DNA of 62,510 nucleotides from Deltaproteobacteria bacterium (lineage in GTDB: Bacteria; Desulfobacterota; Desulfuromonadia; Desulfuromonadales; BM103): assembly GCA_005774545.1 (NCBI GenBank), contig VAUL01000013.1, forward strand, positions 1 to 62,510. Direction: 5' to 3'. Both the position numbers and the translations under genes were made by a program. The notes under the pieces were generated by a model, which made no database searches, was not told where the DNA came from, and saw only the letters and a program-made list of their open reading frames with translations. Below, piece by piece: positions 1 through 8,277 of the stretch; position 1 is the first letter of the stretch; every line of letters starts with the position of its first letter.

Positions 1-481
1 GAAAAACGCTGGTGGAAGGCGTCCTGCAGATGCTGGGCGAACGGCCGCGGCGGCGGGGGGGGGGCGGAGCCGCCGCCGGCTGGAGAGGGGGCGGCTCCGC
101 CGTGCCGGCGGCGGCCGGCACGGTCTGGCCGATGGCGGCCAGCAGTTCACCGGCCTTGAACGGCTTTTCCAGGTAGTGCCGGACCCCCAGGGCGGCCGCG
201 GCCTGGCGGTACTGGTCGCCCTTGTAGACGCCGGAGACGATGATCACCGGCAGCGCTGCGGTGCGCGGGCTTTGCCGGAGTTTTTTCAGCAGGTCGACGC
301 CGTGCAGGCCGGGGAGCTTGAGGTCGAGCAGCAGCAGGTCGGGGGGGGCGGCGGCGATGGCGCGCAGGGCGGCGATGCCGTCGGCGGCGTGTTCGGCCTG
401 GTAGCCGCGGCTTTTCAGCAGCTGCAGCAGGCTCTCCGCCAGTGGCTGGTGATCCTCGGCAATCAGGATGCGCGGTGCCAT
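1..481 (-). CDS. Response regulator receiver protein, C-terminus cut by window edge
   Basis: A receiver (CheY-like) domain read on the minus strand from an ATG at 481. The acidic pair near residues 9-10, the LLLLDLKLPG phosphoacceptor segment, the IIVSG strand and the LEKPF lysine motif are all present, so this is a phospho-acceptor output protein. After about residue 120 it passes into a Pro/Ala-rich linker encoded by G/C homopolymers. Beyond a run of ten G (55-64) the natural-looking sequence (FAQHLQDAFHQRF) lies in a different frame, so a C-terminal domain may follow after a frameshift, a sequencing error or a slippage site. The partner kinase is not visible. The receiver call is firm; the output domain is unknown. 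Confidence 0.8.
   Translation of the reverse strand, partial: MAPRILIAEDHQPLAESLLQLLKSRGYQAEHAADGIAALRAIAAAPPDLLLLDLKLPGLHGVDLLKKLRQSPRTAALPVIIVSGVYKGDQYRQAAAALGVRHYLEKPFKAGELLAAIGQTVPAAAGTAEPPPLQPAAAPPPPRRRGRSPSICRTPSTSVF
55..64. repeat. Poly-G tract inside the response regulator linker
   Basis: Ten consecutive G on the plus strand fall in the linker-coding part of the partial response regulator. Removing one base would join the receiver to a helix-like C-terminal sequence, so the tract marks either an error or a slippage/phase-variation site. Confidence 0.6.
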
Positions 482-559
482 TTTCCCCCGAAAGGGGCCT
501 GCTGATCCAGGCCCGGAGCTGCCGGGCCGCCTCCCGGCCCGCAGGACAGAGGCGCCCTG

Positions 560-1606
560 TTATCGTCCCCTGCGCTGGAAGGTGTTGACCGCGCGGTTGT
601 GCGCTTCCAGCGTCGCGTTGAACTCGTGCCGGCCGTCGCCGCGGGCCACGAAGTAAAGCGCCGCGGTGGAGGCCGGTTCGGCCGCCGCCTTGAGCGCTGC
701 CAGCCCGGGGCTGGCGATCGGGCCCGGCGGCAGGCCGGCGCGGGTGTAGGTGTTGTACGGCGTCGGCGTCTCCAGGTGGCGGCGGGTCAGGTTGCCGTCG
801 AAGCCGGCTATCCCGTAGATCACCGTCGGGTCGGCCTGCAGACGCATCCCCTTGCGCAGGCGGTTGTGGAAGACGCCGGCGATCAACGGCATCTCCGCTT
901 CGCTGCCGGCCTCCTTCTGCACGATCGAGGCCAGCGTGACCAGTTGATGACGGTCGAGACCGCGCGCCCGGGCCGCCGCCAGCAGCGCCGGCGTCAACTG
1001 CCGCTCGAACTGGAACACCATCGCCCGCACGATCTCCGCGGTGGTGGTGGTCGAGTTCACGATATACGTCTCCGGGAAGAGGTAACCCTCCAGCGACGGT
1101 CCCGGGATCCCCAGCTTCTTCAAGCGGACAGGGTCGGTGGCGGCCTTGCGGAACTGTTCGGCCGAGCCGATCCCCGCCGCTTCCACCCGCGCCGCTATCT
1201 CGCGCAGGGTGAACCCTTCCGGGATGGTGATGCGTATCTTGACGACGTCGCCGGCGACCAGCCGGTCGAGGATTTCCACCGGTGTCGCCGCCTTGACGAA
1301 TTCGTACTCGCCGGCCTTGATCTTCTGGGCGGCCTCGCGCCAGCGCGCCAGGCTCACGAAGCGGTCGGCGTCGCCGATTACGCCGGCCTGTTCAAGCTGC
1401 AGGGCAATCTGCCCGACGCCCGTGCCGGGGGCGATCGTCACCCGCTGGATGCTGGGCGGGGTAACCGGCCAGCGCTGGAACAGCCACTGGCGCAGGCCGA
1501 GACCGCCGGCCACCGCCGCCGTGACGACGAGGGCAAGCGCCGCCCAGAAGAGCATCCTGCGGCGTTTCGGTGCCGTCGGCCGGGGCCGGTTGGCCATTGT
1601 CAACAT
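560..1606 (-). CDS. mltG: Endolytic murein transglycosylase MltG
   Basis: 348 residues. MltG (YceG) is an inner-membrane lytic transglycosylase that cuts nascent glycan strands. A basic N-terminus is followed by one membrane segment (about 19-39), a LysM-like region, and the YceG domain with the hallmark LEGYLFPETY motif. The proposed catalytic glutamate is E232 in IVQKEAG. Length fits the family. An ATG three codons in (MANRP) is an alternative start. plsY lies upstream on the same strand with a 31-nt gap, so the two are probably co-transcribed. Confidence 0.95.
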   Translation of the reverse strand: MLTMANRPRPTAPKRRRMLFWAALALVVTAAVAGGLGLRQWLFQRWPVTPPSIQRVTIAPGTGVGQIALQLEQAGVIGDADRFVSLARWREAAQKIKAGEYEFVKAATPVEILDRLVAGDVVKIRITIPEGFTLREIAARVEAAGIGSAEQFRKAATDPVRLKKLGIPGPSLEGYLFPETYIVNSTTTTAEIVRAMVFQFERQLTPALLAAARARGLDRHQLVTLASIVQKEAGSEAEMPLIAGVFHNRLRKGMRLQADPTVIYGIAGFDGNLTRRHLETPTPYNTYTRAGLPPGPIASPGLAALKAAAEPASTAALYFVARGDGRHEFNATLEAHNRAVNTFQRRGR

Positions 1607-1637
1607 GCCGGTATTTTTTGGGTTTCGCCGGGAAATG

Positions 1638-2255
1638 TCAAGCTGTCGGTGGCTTGGCGCCGAAACGGTTTTCGGTGCCGGCCAGGAGACGGCGCAGGTT
1701 GTCGCGGTGGCGCCAGACGATCAGGGTGCCGATGGCGCCGGCGCCGGCGATCAGCGGCAGGGGCCGGTGGAAGAGAAGGGTCAGCAGCGGGGCAGTGACG
1801 GCGGCCAGCACCGAGCCGAGGGAGATGTAGCGGGTCGCAAGGACCGCTCCCAGGAAGACCAGGCAGGCGCCGAGCAGGGCCAGGGGGTCGAGGACCAGGA
1901 AGATCCCCAGGGCGGTGGCGACCCCCTTGCCGCCCTTGAAACGCAGATAGACCGGATAGCAGTGGCCGACGATGGCGACCACCCCGGTCAGGCCGAGCTG
2001 CAGCGGGGTCGGCGCCAGCCACAGCTTGACGGCCAGCAGCGGCAGGAAGCCCTTGAGGATGTCGCCGCACAGGGTGAGGATGCCGGGGAGCTTGCCGGCG
2101 ACACGGTAGACGTTGGTGGCGCCGATGTTGCCGCTCCCCTTGGTGCGCACGTCCTCGAACCCCATCAGACGGGTGAGGACGACGCCGGTCGGTATGGCGG
2201 CGATCAGGTAGATGACGGCCAGGGTAATGAAGAAAACGCTCGGTTCCATGGGCAA
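1638..2255 (-). CDS. plsY: Glycerol-3-phosphate acyltransferase PlsY
   Basis: 205 residues, polytopic. PlsY moves the acyl group from acyl-phosphate to glycerol-3-phosphate, the first membrane step of phospholipid synthesis. The three conserved cytoplasmic motifs are visible: GSGNIGATNVYR, KGFLP and RFKGGKGVATALG. Start at ATG 2255 gives a normal N-terminal membrane helix. It precedes mltG on the same strand and probably forms a small envelope operon with it. Confidence 0.96.
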   Translation of the reverse strand: MPMEPSVFFITLAVIYLIAAIPTGVVLTRLMGFEDVRTKGSGNIGATNVYRVAGKLPGILTLCGDILKGFLPLLAVKLWLAPTPLQLGLTGVVAIVGHCYPVYLRFKGGKGVATALGIFLVLDPLALLGACLVFLGAVLATRYISLGSVLAAVTAPLLTLLFHRPLPLIAGAGAIGTLIVWRHRDNLRRLLAGTENRFGAKPPTA

Positions 2256-2362
2256 TAAGGGGCGGGGGAGCCTTTAATCCGTCCGGGTGCTGTCGCACTA
2301 TGCCATGCCCTTTTGCCGTCCGTCAATGGCGTGCGCCGGATTGGCGGGCGGCAGTGCGCGGT

Positions 2363-2743
2363 TCAGCGCGGCAGGAGGATGTGCGTCATCGAGACGACCT
2401 TCTGCAGGTCCGACTTGGGGAGAAAGGCGGCGCAGCCGTGCCGGCGCGCCTCTTCCTTGGTAATCTCCGCGGAGGTCAGCATGATCACCGGGGTGAACTT
2501 GTGGTGGCGGTTCTGGGTTTTCACGTAGGAAGCGAGGTCGTAGCCGCTTACGCCGGGCATGTTCAGGTCGGTGATGATCAGGTCGAAGTGGCCGCCGGCG
2601 TGTTCCGGGTGCGCGGTCGTTTCGAGCAGGCTGATGGCTTCTTCGCCGGACGCGGCCTTGGTGACCAGATAATCGGCGCCGAAGGCATCGGCAAGGATGG
2701 TCAGAATCAGCGGATTGTCGTCGACCAGCAGAATCCTGCGCAT
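2363..2743 (-). CDS. Single-domain response regulator
   Basis: 126 residues, a stand-alone CheY-like receiver with no output domain. D8/D9 form the acidic pocket, D59 (TDLNMPG) is the phosphoacceptor, T90 is the switch residue and K110 the conserved lysine. The frame is open much further upstream, but homology starts at MRRILLVDD, so the ATG at 2743 is taken as the start. No kinase is adjacent. It could act in a phosphorelay or on a motility or enzyme target. Confidence 0.9.
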   Translation of the reverse strand: MRRILLVDDNPLILTILADAFGADYLVTKAASGEEAISLLETTAHPEHAGGHFDLIITDLNMPGVSGYDLASYVKTQNRHHKFTPVIMLTSAEITKEEARRHGCAAFLPKSDLQKVVSMTHILLPR

Positions 2744-2958
2744 GGCGGCCCCCCCGAGCCAGAATGAACTTGCCTGCAGTGCCGGACGGGCAGGAGCCCC
2801 GGACCGTGGTGCCGGTCGCTGGCGGGCCCTCTCCCCGAAGGACAGTCCCGGCATGGTAGCGCAAAGTCGCCGGAGATACAAATCTTCCGACAGCCCGCCG
2901 GGTCGCCCGGTTTGCCGGGAAGGGGCGACTGCTGTTAAGATGAAAACCCCGGCCCCGA

Positions 2959-3681
2959 ATGAAGACCGTTCGGCCGGCCGGGCGATTTTCCGATAGCGCG
3001 GGTGTCCCTTTGACTGACAGCACCAACGACATTCCGGCTGAGTCCGCCCGCCCCGTCGTCTGCCCCTATTGCGACTACGAACGGCATATGCCTCCGGAGC
3101 GGTTGCCGGCACGCCCCGTGGCGGCAACCTGCCCGCGCTGCGGCAGCCGCTTCATGTATCGCCCGGTGCCGCCTGACGGCGCCGCGGCCGACGGGAGTGG
3201 CCGCGAGGGGAAACCGCGCATCCGGACCGATTACGATCTGATCAAGGAAGAGTTCTTCTCGTTTTATGCTAACCTGTTTCGCGGCAACCGGGAAAATGCC
3301 AAGTTCGTCGCCCTGCTCTTCGTCTTGTACGGCCTGATGTATTTCGTCGTCACCGCCTTCTACTACTATGTCAACGGCGGCTCCGGCATCAGCCCCGCCG
3401 GGCTGTCCGACTACATGCCGAGCCTCTGCATGTATGTCATGTTCTTCCCGGTCGTCGCCATTCACTCATGGAAGTACGTGGAGATGAACAGCGGCCACCT
3501 GGTCGACCAGTTGTTCAGGTACAGCAGCACGTTTGCCGCGGTCACGGTCTGCTACGCGCTCTTCCTGTACGTTACCTCGCTCTTCTTCAGCCCCGGCGAG
3601 ATGCCCCTGGCGCTGGTCATCCCCGTGGTCGGGTCCTCGCTCATCCCGTCGCTGCTGCACGCCCTTGTCGATTCCCTGTGA
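2959..3681 (+). CDS. Zinc-ribbon plus multi-pass membrane protein
   Basis: Up to 240 residues. Near residues 35-65 there is a two-knuckle zinc ribbon (CPYC ... CPRCGSRF, MJ0042-like). After a short linker the C-terminal half has about four hydrophobic segments (starting FVALLFVLYGLMYFVV), resembling small Yip1/DUF-type membrane proteins. No catalytic motif is seen and the function is unknown. The start is uncertain: ATG 2959 has no clear ribosome site and an in-frame TTG at 3010 is an alternative. A hairpin terminator follows. Confidence 0.7.
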   Translation: MKTVRPAGRFSDSAGVPLTDSTNDIPAESARPVVCPYCDYERHMPPERLPARPVAATCPRCGSRFMYRPVPPDGAAADGSGREGKPRIRTDYDLIKEEFFSFYANLFRGNRENAKFVALLFVLYGLMYFVVTAFYYYVNGGSGISPAGLSDYMPSLCMYVMFFPVVAIHSWKYVEMNSGHLVDQLFRYSSTFAAVTVCYALFLYVTSLFFSPGEMPLALVIPVVGSSLIPSLLHALVDSL

Positions 3682-3708
3682 ACCGGCGGTGCGCCGTCGG
3701 CAGGACTG

Positions 3709-3737
3709 AAGGCCATCCTCCCCGGGGTGGCCTTTCT
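3709..3737 (+). terminator. Rho-independent terminator
   Basis: Inverted repeat AAGGCCA / TGGCCTT around a C/G-rich loop, 28 nt after the stop of the zinc-ribbon membrane protein, ending in TTTCT. The rest of 3738-4012 shows no gene. Confidence 0.65.
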
Positions 3738-4012
3738 CGTCCGGCGGTCGGCCGGGGCCTTTTCTGGCGGTCAAGCTGTGGTCGGCCGGCAACAGCCTGG
3801 TGGCCGGAGGTGCAAATATTCGGCACTCTCGGCCGGGTGATGGGCAGAACGTCATCCCTGACAGTAAAACATGACGATTTGTCCAGTTGTTTCAGGTTGT
3901 TGTCTTGACTGGCCGGGCTTGACGGAAATGGTATGCATTATGCAATTTCACTGGGCAGCCGACATCCGGCGGAGCGTTGTGCGGCACGGGAGAAGCGCAG
4001 CGGAGGTGCCCC

Positions 4013-4486
4013 ATGAAAATCGAAGAGATCGACCGGGTTATCGAGCGGTATGCGGAGGAGAGAAAACATGAGACGCGTGAGGTCGCCCAGGAGCACTTCC
4101 TGGCGTATGCCTATCTCGTCTGCCGGGCCGGCGAAGTCGAGCAGTTCATGAAAAGCACGCGCAGCCTGGTGGGGTACTATGTCGACAGCCTGTCGCTGTT
4201 CGACAACCCGTTCCGGAATTCGCGGGCGCACTGGCTGCTGTTCATGCTGCTCTGGTTTTTCTTCAGCATCTACATGATCCTCGATGATGCGCTGTATGTG
4301 GTGGGGATTGTCAACCTCACCGGCACGATCATCTTCAGCAAGTCGCTGTGGGGGATCATCTGGTCGGAGTGGCTCGAAACCAGCCTGCTGATCGCCTACT
4401 ACCGGGAGCTGATCGATTTCATCGACGGCCAGCAGCAGGCGCGCGCCCCGCTGGCAGAGGCGGCGAAGGCTCCCCGCGGCCAATGA
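4013..4486 (+). CDS. Small membrane protein of unknown function
   Basis: 157 residues. The start at ATG 4013 is chosen because GGAGGTG lies 5 nt upstream. The first 65 residues are charged and helical; residues about 75-125 hold two hydrophobic segments rich in Trp/Phe/Leu; a short polar tail follows. I recognise no family. It stands alone on the plus strand, converging on the L,D-transpeptidase gene. Confidence 0.65.
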   Translation: MKIEEIDRVIERYAEERKHETREVAQEHFLAYAYLVCRAGEVEQFMKSTRSLVGYYVDSLSLFDNPFRNSRAHWLLFMLLWFFFSIYMILDDALYVVGIVNLTGTIIFSKSLWGIIWSEWLETSLLIAYYRELIDFIDGQQQARAPLAEAAKAPRGQ

Positions 4487-4513
4487 GGCGCGGGGTGACG
4501 GGGGGCGGACGGT

Positions 4514-5482
4514 CTAGGGGCGAATCTCCACGGGGGTGCCGACCGGCGCCAGACCGTCGATCTCCTCGATCTCCCCGTCGGTTACGGCGATGCAGCCTTT
4601 CGTCCAGTCGATGTCGGCATGGGCACCGCCAACCCAGGAGAGGCCGTTGCCGATGCCGTGGATCATGATGTCGCCGCCCGGTGACACCCCCAGTTCCCTG
4701 GCCCGCAGCCGGTCCTGCTCGTTGGGGTAGGAAATGTGCAGGGAGAGGTGGTAGCGGCTGTCACGGTTTTTCGCGTCGATGAAGTACATTCCCTCCGGGG
4801 TCTTGTTGTCCCCCTGCCGGTCCTTCGCGCCCTCCGGATTCCCGCCGAGGGCCACCCGGTAGCTCTTGATCACCTCGCCCTTCGAGATCAATTTCAGGAG
4901 CCGGGCCTTTTTCTCGATCAGGATCCTGTCGACCGGTCCCGTTAGGGCGGCAAAGGCAAAGACCTTCTGCTCGAGCGCCGCAATCTGCTGCCGCAGGGCG
5001 GCGATGTCGTCCTCCCTGGCGCCGAGATCCTGCCGGAGGGTCTTGGCCTGCGCCTGCAATCCGGCAATGACCTGGTCCTTGCTGAGGACGCTGTCGATGT
5101 AGAAGGCCATCATCTCGCCGTCATGCCGGTACCCGCTTGCCGGATAATCGGCGGTGATGCGTTGCAGGCTCTCCAGGGCCCTGGCGTAGTCCTTCCGCGC
5201 GTTTTTCGGGTGCGCATGGATGGTGGCCATCTCGAACAGGGCCCGGTCCGCCGCCTCCGGGTACTCCCCGACGATCCGTTCATAGCCCGCCAGCGCCGCC
5301 TGGTAGTCGCCCTGGCGGAAAAGCCGGTCTGCCTCATCGAAGGCGACTCTGGCCTCGCCCCTGGCGCCGAGCGAGGCGCAGCCGCCTGCCAGCGTTGCCG
5401 CCAGCGCGAGGCCGGCAAGGAGCGCGAGGAGGCGGGTCGTCCCTCCCGCGCCGACAACCCAAACGTTTTTCAATCCGCTCAT
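4514..5482 (-). CDS. L,D-transpeptidase (YkuD) lipoprotein with tetratricopeptide-like region
   Basis: 322 residues from ATG 5482. The signal peptide ends in a lipobox (AGGC), giving a lipid-anchored periplasmic protein. Residues about 45-130 look like TPR helices, followed by a coiled coil, then a YkuD catalytic domain with H275 (HGIGNG) and the nucleophile C297 (TKGCIAV). The family forms 3-3 peptidoglycan cross-links or attaches proteins to meso-diaminopimelate. It lies downstream of an Lpp-like lipoprotein and a second L,D-transpeptidase on the same strand, suggesting that the three act together in envelope anchoring. Closest in type to YafK/ErfK enzymes; the substrate is inferred. Confidence 0.85.
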   Translation of the reverse strand: MSGLKNVWVVGAGGTTRLLALLAGLALAATLAGGCASLGARGEARVAFDEADRLFRQGDYQAALAGYERIVGEYPEAADRALFEMATIHAHPKNARKDYARALESLQRITADYPASGYRHDGEMMAFYIDSVLSKDQVIAGLQAQAKTLRQDLGAREDDIAALRQQIAALEQKVFAFAALTGPVDRILIEKKARLLKLISKGEVIKSYRVALGGNPEGAKDRQGDNKTPEGMYFIDAKNRDSRYHLSLHISYPNEQDRLRARELGVSPGGDIMIHGIGNGLSWVGGAHADIDWTKGCIAVTDGEIEEIDGLAPVGTPVEIRP

Positions 5483-5589
5483 CTGCCTCGCCGGTGGAAG
5501 AACGGGGCAAGGAAATGGCAGGGTTTGCGGCCCTGCCGTTTCCCTCCCCGGGAGCGCCGGAACCATCGTGGCGGCGCCCTTGAACGCGC

Positions 5590-5892
5590 TTACTTCCGCA
5601 TCGATTTCTGGAAGGCCTCGTCAGCCATTCTGGCCTTCTCGTCCGCGATCCGCTCCCGCTCCTCGGCGCGCTTGATCGCCTCTTCCGCGCGGGCGGACGC
5701 CTGCTCCGCCTTCAGCGCGGCGGCATCGGCCGCAGCCTTGGCCGCCTGCGCATCCTGCAGGGCCTGATCCGCCTTGGCGTCGATGGCCTTTTCCTGCGCC
5801 TGCACCTTCTCGAGGTCCGCGGTCGTCGCGCACCCCGCCAGCGAAGCGGCGAGCATCAGCATCATCATGATTACCGAAAGACGTTTCTTCAT
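5590..5892 (-). CDS. Alanine-zipper (Lpp-like) lipoprotein
   Basis: 100 residues. The signal peptide ends in LAGCA, so it is lipidated at that Cys. The rest is an uninterrupted Ala/Glu/Lys-rich helix with heptad spacing like the Lpp/OprI alanine zipper, and the last residue is Lys (SMRK). In Escherichia coli the C-terminal Lys of Lpp is the residue joined to peptidoglycan by L,D-transpeptidases. Here the gene sits between two such enzymes, which makes the same role likely. It is longer than E. coli Lpp. AGGAGGTGAC lies upstream of the start. Confidence 0.8.
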   Translation of the reverse strand: MKKRLSVIMMMLMLAASLAGCATTADLEKVQAQEKAIDAKADQALQDAQAAKAAADAAALKAEQASARAEEAIKRAEERERIADEKARMADEAFQKSMRK

Positions 5893-5936
5893 CTTCTGTC
5901 ACCTCCTTTCCGTTCAGTTGCCCCCGGCTAAGGGGG

Positions 5937-7250
5937 TCACTTCCTGGCCGGCTCGACCAGTATGCCGTCCAGTCCCAGGTCGATTTTCAAGCGCCTGGCC
6001 GCATTCCTGGCGGCGTTGACGTCGGTGAAGGGGCCGGCGATGACCCGGAAGCGGTCCTTTTTGGACAGCACCCTTGCCGGGATCGGCGGGCCCTGATGGT
6101 TGATGATGGCGGCGAGACGGCGCGCCTCGATCTCGTCGGGCACATCGGCCGCCAGGACATACCAGGCGGTCAGATTCAGTTCGGGGATCTCCGGACGGCC
6201 ATGCAGTTTCTGCGGATGGGCAACCTCGACCGGCTGCGCCACGGTCTTCCGGCTCCCCGGATGCATCTCGAAGATGGGGACCGGGATCCCCCGGGCCTCG
6301 CCGAGCACCTCCTTGACCCGCTGCCAGTCGAGCGGCCGGCCCGCTTTCTTCTCCATCTCCCTCAGCTTCGCCTGGATTTTCTCGCGCTCCCTGGCGGCCG
6401 TGTCTGCCGCGGGCGTGTGCGCCTCCAGGTAGAGCACCCCCTCGCGCCGGCCGATGAGGTACGGCTGGTCGACAATCAGGACAGGGGTGTTCACCGGCGT
6501 GTCATGATAGAGCTGCTGCACGTTTTCCGGATAAAGGCGCAGACAGCCGTTGGTCGCATTCAGGCCGACGCTGGCCGGTTTGTTGGTGCCGTGGATCAGG
6601 TAGCTCGATTTGCTCAGATAGAGCGCAAATTCCCCGAGGGGGTTGTCCGGCCCCGGCGGCACCTCCGCGGGGAGCGGATCGCCCTTTTTGCGATGCGCCT
6701 CGGCGATCGACGCGGGGACATACCAGGTGGGGCGGGTCGCCTTGCGCACCACGCACATCTCCCCGACCGGCGTGGGCCGGTCGTCGGCGCCGACGCCGAC
6801 CGGGTAAGTCGTTACCGTGAGCTGGCTGTCGCCCTTCTTGAACTGGAAGAGCCGCCTGGTGGCGAGGTTGATCACGATCCCTTCGCGGGGCGCATCCGGC
6901 AGGATAAAGCTCAAGGGGAGGGTGATCCGCTCGCCGGCCCTGGGGACCCAGAGGTCAACTCCGGGGTTGGCGGCGCCGATGGCATTGATCCCCAGGCTGA
7001 AGTGCCTGGCGACATCCGGCAGCGTGTCGCCCGCTTCAAGCCGCATGACGGCCAGCCGGCCAATGACGTCGTCCCCGCCGGTGACTGCAAACCGGTTGCG
7101 CTCGAGCACCGTGTCGGGTTGTCCGGCAGGGCGCCACGGCTGCGTCGGGGCGCCGGTCATGACCCCGCAGCCGTGGAGCAGGACGGCCAGCAGGCCCGCG
7201 ACGATCAGGCGAAGCCCGCCGGAGAGGGGGTGGGGGGTGAAGCGGCTCAT
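5937..7250 (-). CDS. L,D-transpeptidase with LysM and C-terminal SPOR-like domain
   Basis: 437 residues. A lipobox-like LHGCG lies near residue 28. A LysM-like segment spans about 70-115 (LEAGDTLPDVARHFSLGINAI), then a YkuD domain about 120-265 with H220 (HGTNKP) and the nucleophile C236 (TNGCLRL). After a charged helical linker the last 75 residues (AWYVLAADVPDEIEARRL ... RVIAGPFTDVNAA) resemble a SPOR peptidoglycan-binding domain. This domain order is common in ErfK-type enzymes. It is first in the minus-strand run with the Lpp-like lipoprotein and the second transpeptidase. Confidence 0.88.
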   Translation of the reverse strand: MSRFTPHPLSGGLRLIVAGLLAVLLHGCGVMTGAPTQPWRPAGQPDTVLERNRFAVTGGDDVIGRLAVMRLEAGDTLPDVARHFSLGINAIGAANPGVDLWVPRAGERITLPLSFILPDAPREGIVINLATRRLFQFKKGDSQLTVTTYPVGVGADDRPTPVGEMCVVRKATRPTWYVPASIAEAHRKKGDPLPAEVPPGPDNPLGEFALYLSKSSYLIHGTNKPASVGLNATNGCLRLYPENVQQLYHDTPVNTPVLIVDQPYLIGRREGVLYLEAHTPAADTAAREREKIQAKLREMEKKAGRPLDWQRVKEVLGEARGIPVPIFEMHPGSRKTVAQPVEVAHPQKLHGRPEIPELNLTAWYVLAADVPDEIEARRLAAIINHQGPPIPARVLSKKDRFRVIAGPFTDVNAARNAARRLKIDLGLDGILVEPARK

Positions 7251-7410
7251 GGAATGGATGGCGGGCCCCTGGTTGCCTCGTCCCTGTAAACGTGCGTGGT
7301 CGGGAGTTGCTCAGGCCATTGTCGCCGCGATGCCGCCGCCCGTCAATCCCCCGGGGCGGACGCAGTGCGGGCGCCTCTCAGCTTACCGCATGACGTGTCG
7401 CGCGCAACGA

Positions 7411-7437
7411 AAAAGGCCGGGGATTGCTCCCCGGCCC
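7411..7437 (-). terminator. Rho-independent terminator of the MucR gene
   Basis: On the minus strand GGCCGGGGA-GCAA-TCCCCGGCC is followed by TTTTT, 24 nt after the MucR stop. Confidence 0.85.
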
Positions 7438-7460
7438 GTATCCAGACGAAATCGCGCGGT

Positions 7461-7934
7461 CTACTTCTTCTTGGCCTTGGGCGCCGCCTTGGCCTTGGGC
7501 GCGGCCGCCGCCTTCTTGCCGCGATTGGCGCGGGCTTCGGCGAGTTTGCCGGGGAGCCCGCGATCCAGCGCCATCTGCCGGCGGGACTCGGAGTAGCTCC
7601 TGGCGGCAAGCGACTGCTTGCTGGGGATGCCGAATTGCTTCTTGTACTGGCCGGGCTTCAGATCATGCGCGGTCTTGAGGTGGCGGGTCAGGGTTTTCAT
7701 CCCCTTGCCGCAGATCATGCAGTAGACCTTGTCTTTGCCGAACGCCTTCTTCTTCGAAACGGCGGGGCCGCCTTCTTCAGACGCAACTTCGGCCGTTACG
7801 GCTTCGCCCTTTTCGAGGGCAGCGAGAGCCTGATATACGCTGGCGATCTCGGCGATCAGTTCTTCCTTGGACATGGTGGTGGTCGATGCATGGGCGGACA
7901 CGATCTCGGTGGCCATTTCCAACAACGTTGCCAT
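7461..7934 (-). CDS. MucR/Ros family zinc-finger transcriptional regulator
   Basis: 157 residues. The Ros/MucR C2H2 finger is complete: C72, C75, H85 and H90 (YCMICGKGM ... RHLKTAH), followed by the family's GQYKKQFGIP segment. MucR proteins bind AT-rich DNA and control surface, exopolysaccharide and cell-cycle genes. The last 25 residues are an unusual Lys/Ala/Pro tail like that of histone-like proteins, which may add nonspecific DNA binding. AAGGAG lies 8 nt before the ATG. Targets are unknown. Confidence 0.9.
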   Translation of the reverse strand: MATLLEMATEIVSAHASTTTMSKEELIAEIASVYQALAALEKGEAVTAEVASEEGGPAVSKKKAFGKDKVYCMICGKGMKTLTRHLKTAHDLKPGQYKKQFGIPSKQSLAARSYSESRRQMALDRGLPGKLAEARANRGKKAAAAPKAKAAPKAKKK

Positions 7935-8277
7935 GGTGGTCTCCTTTGGGTTCAGAATCAGTAGCTGCAGCTATTATATCAAGGTAGTTGCAAATGCAAG
8001 TTTATTTTGTTCCTGTGTTGCTGATGAACATGATCGATCAAGTTTAAAGTTTGTTCCTTGTCTGTTGCAAACAGAAGGGTTCAAACACCAGACACGCATA
8101 ATGCTGTCGCCCGAACGAATACAAATGTCGCTGGCTGTTGTTAATGCGGGGGCAACATCCTCCCGGATGCCGAAGGCGGCATATGCACGGGGGGGCGGTG
8201 GCTGCCAGGCAGGAGGACGTTGCCGGCCGCGCGGCGGCAGAGTTTCGGGGCGGGAGGGCGAGCCGCTCCCCGTGCGC
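7935..8277. other. Intergenic region upstream of the MucR gene
   Basis: 343 nt without a credible gene. The part next to MucR (about 7960-8110) is clearly more AT-rich than its surroundings and probably carries the MucR promoter; MucR proteins often autoregulate through AT-rich DNA. No clear hexamer pair was identified. Confidence 0.5.
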
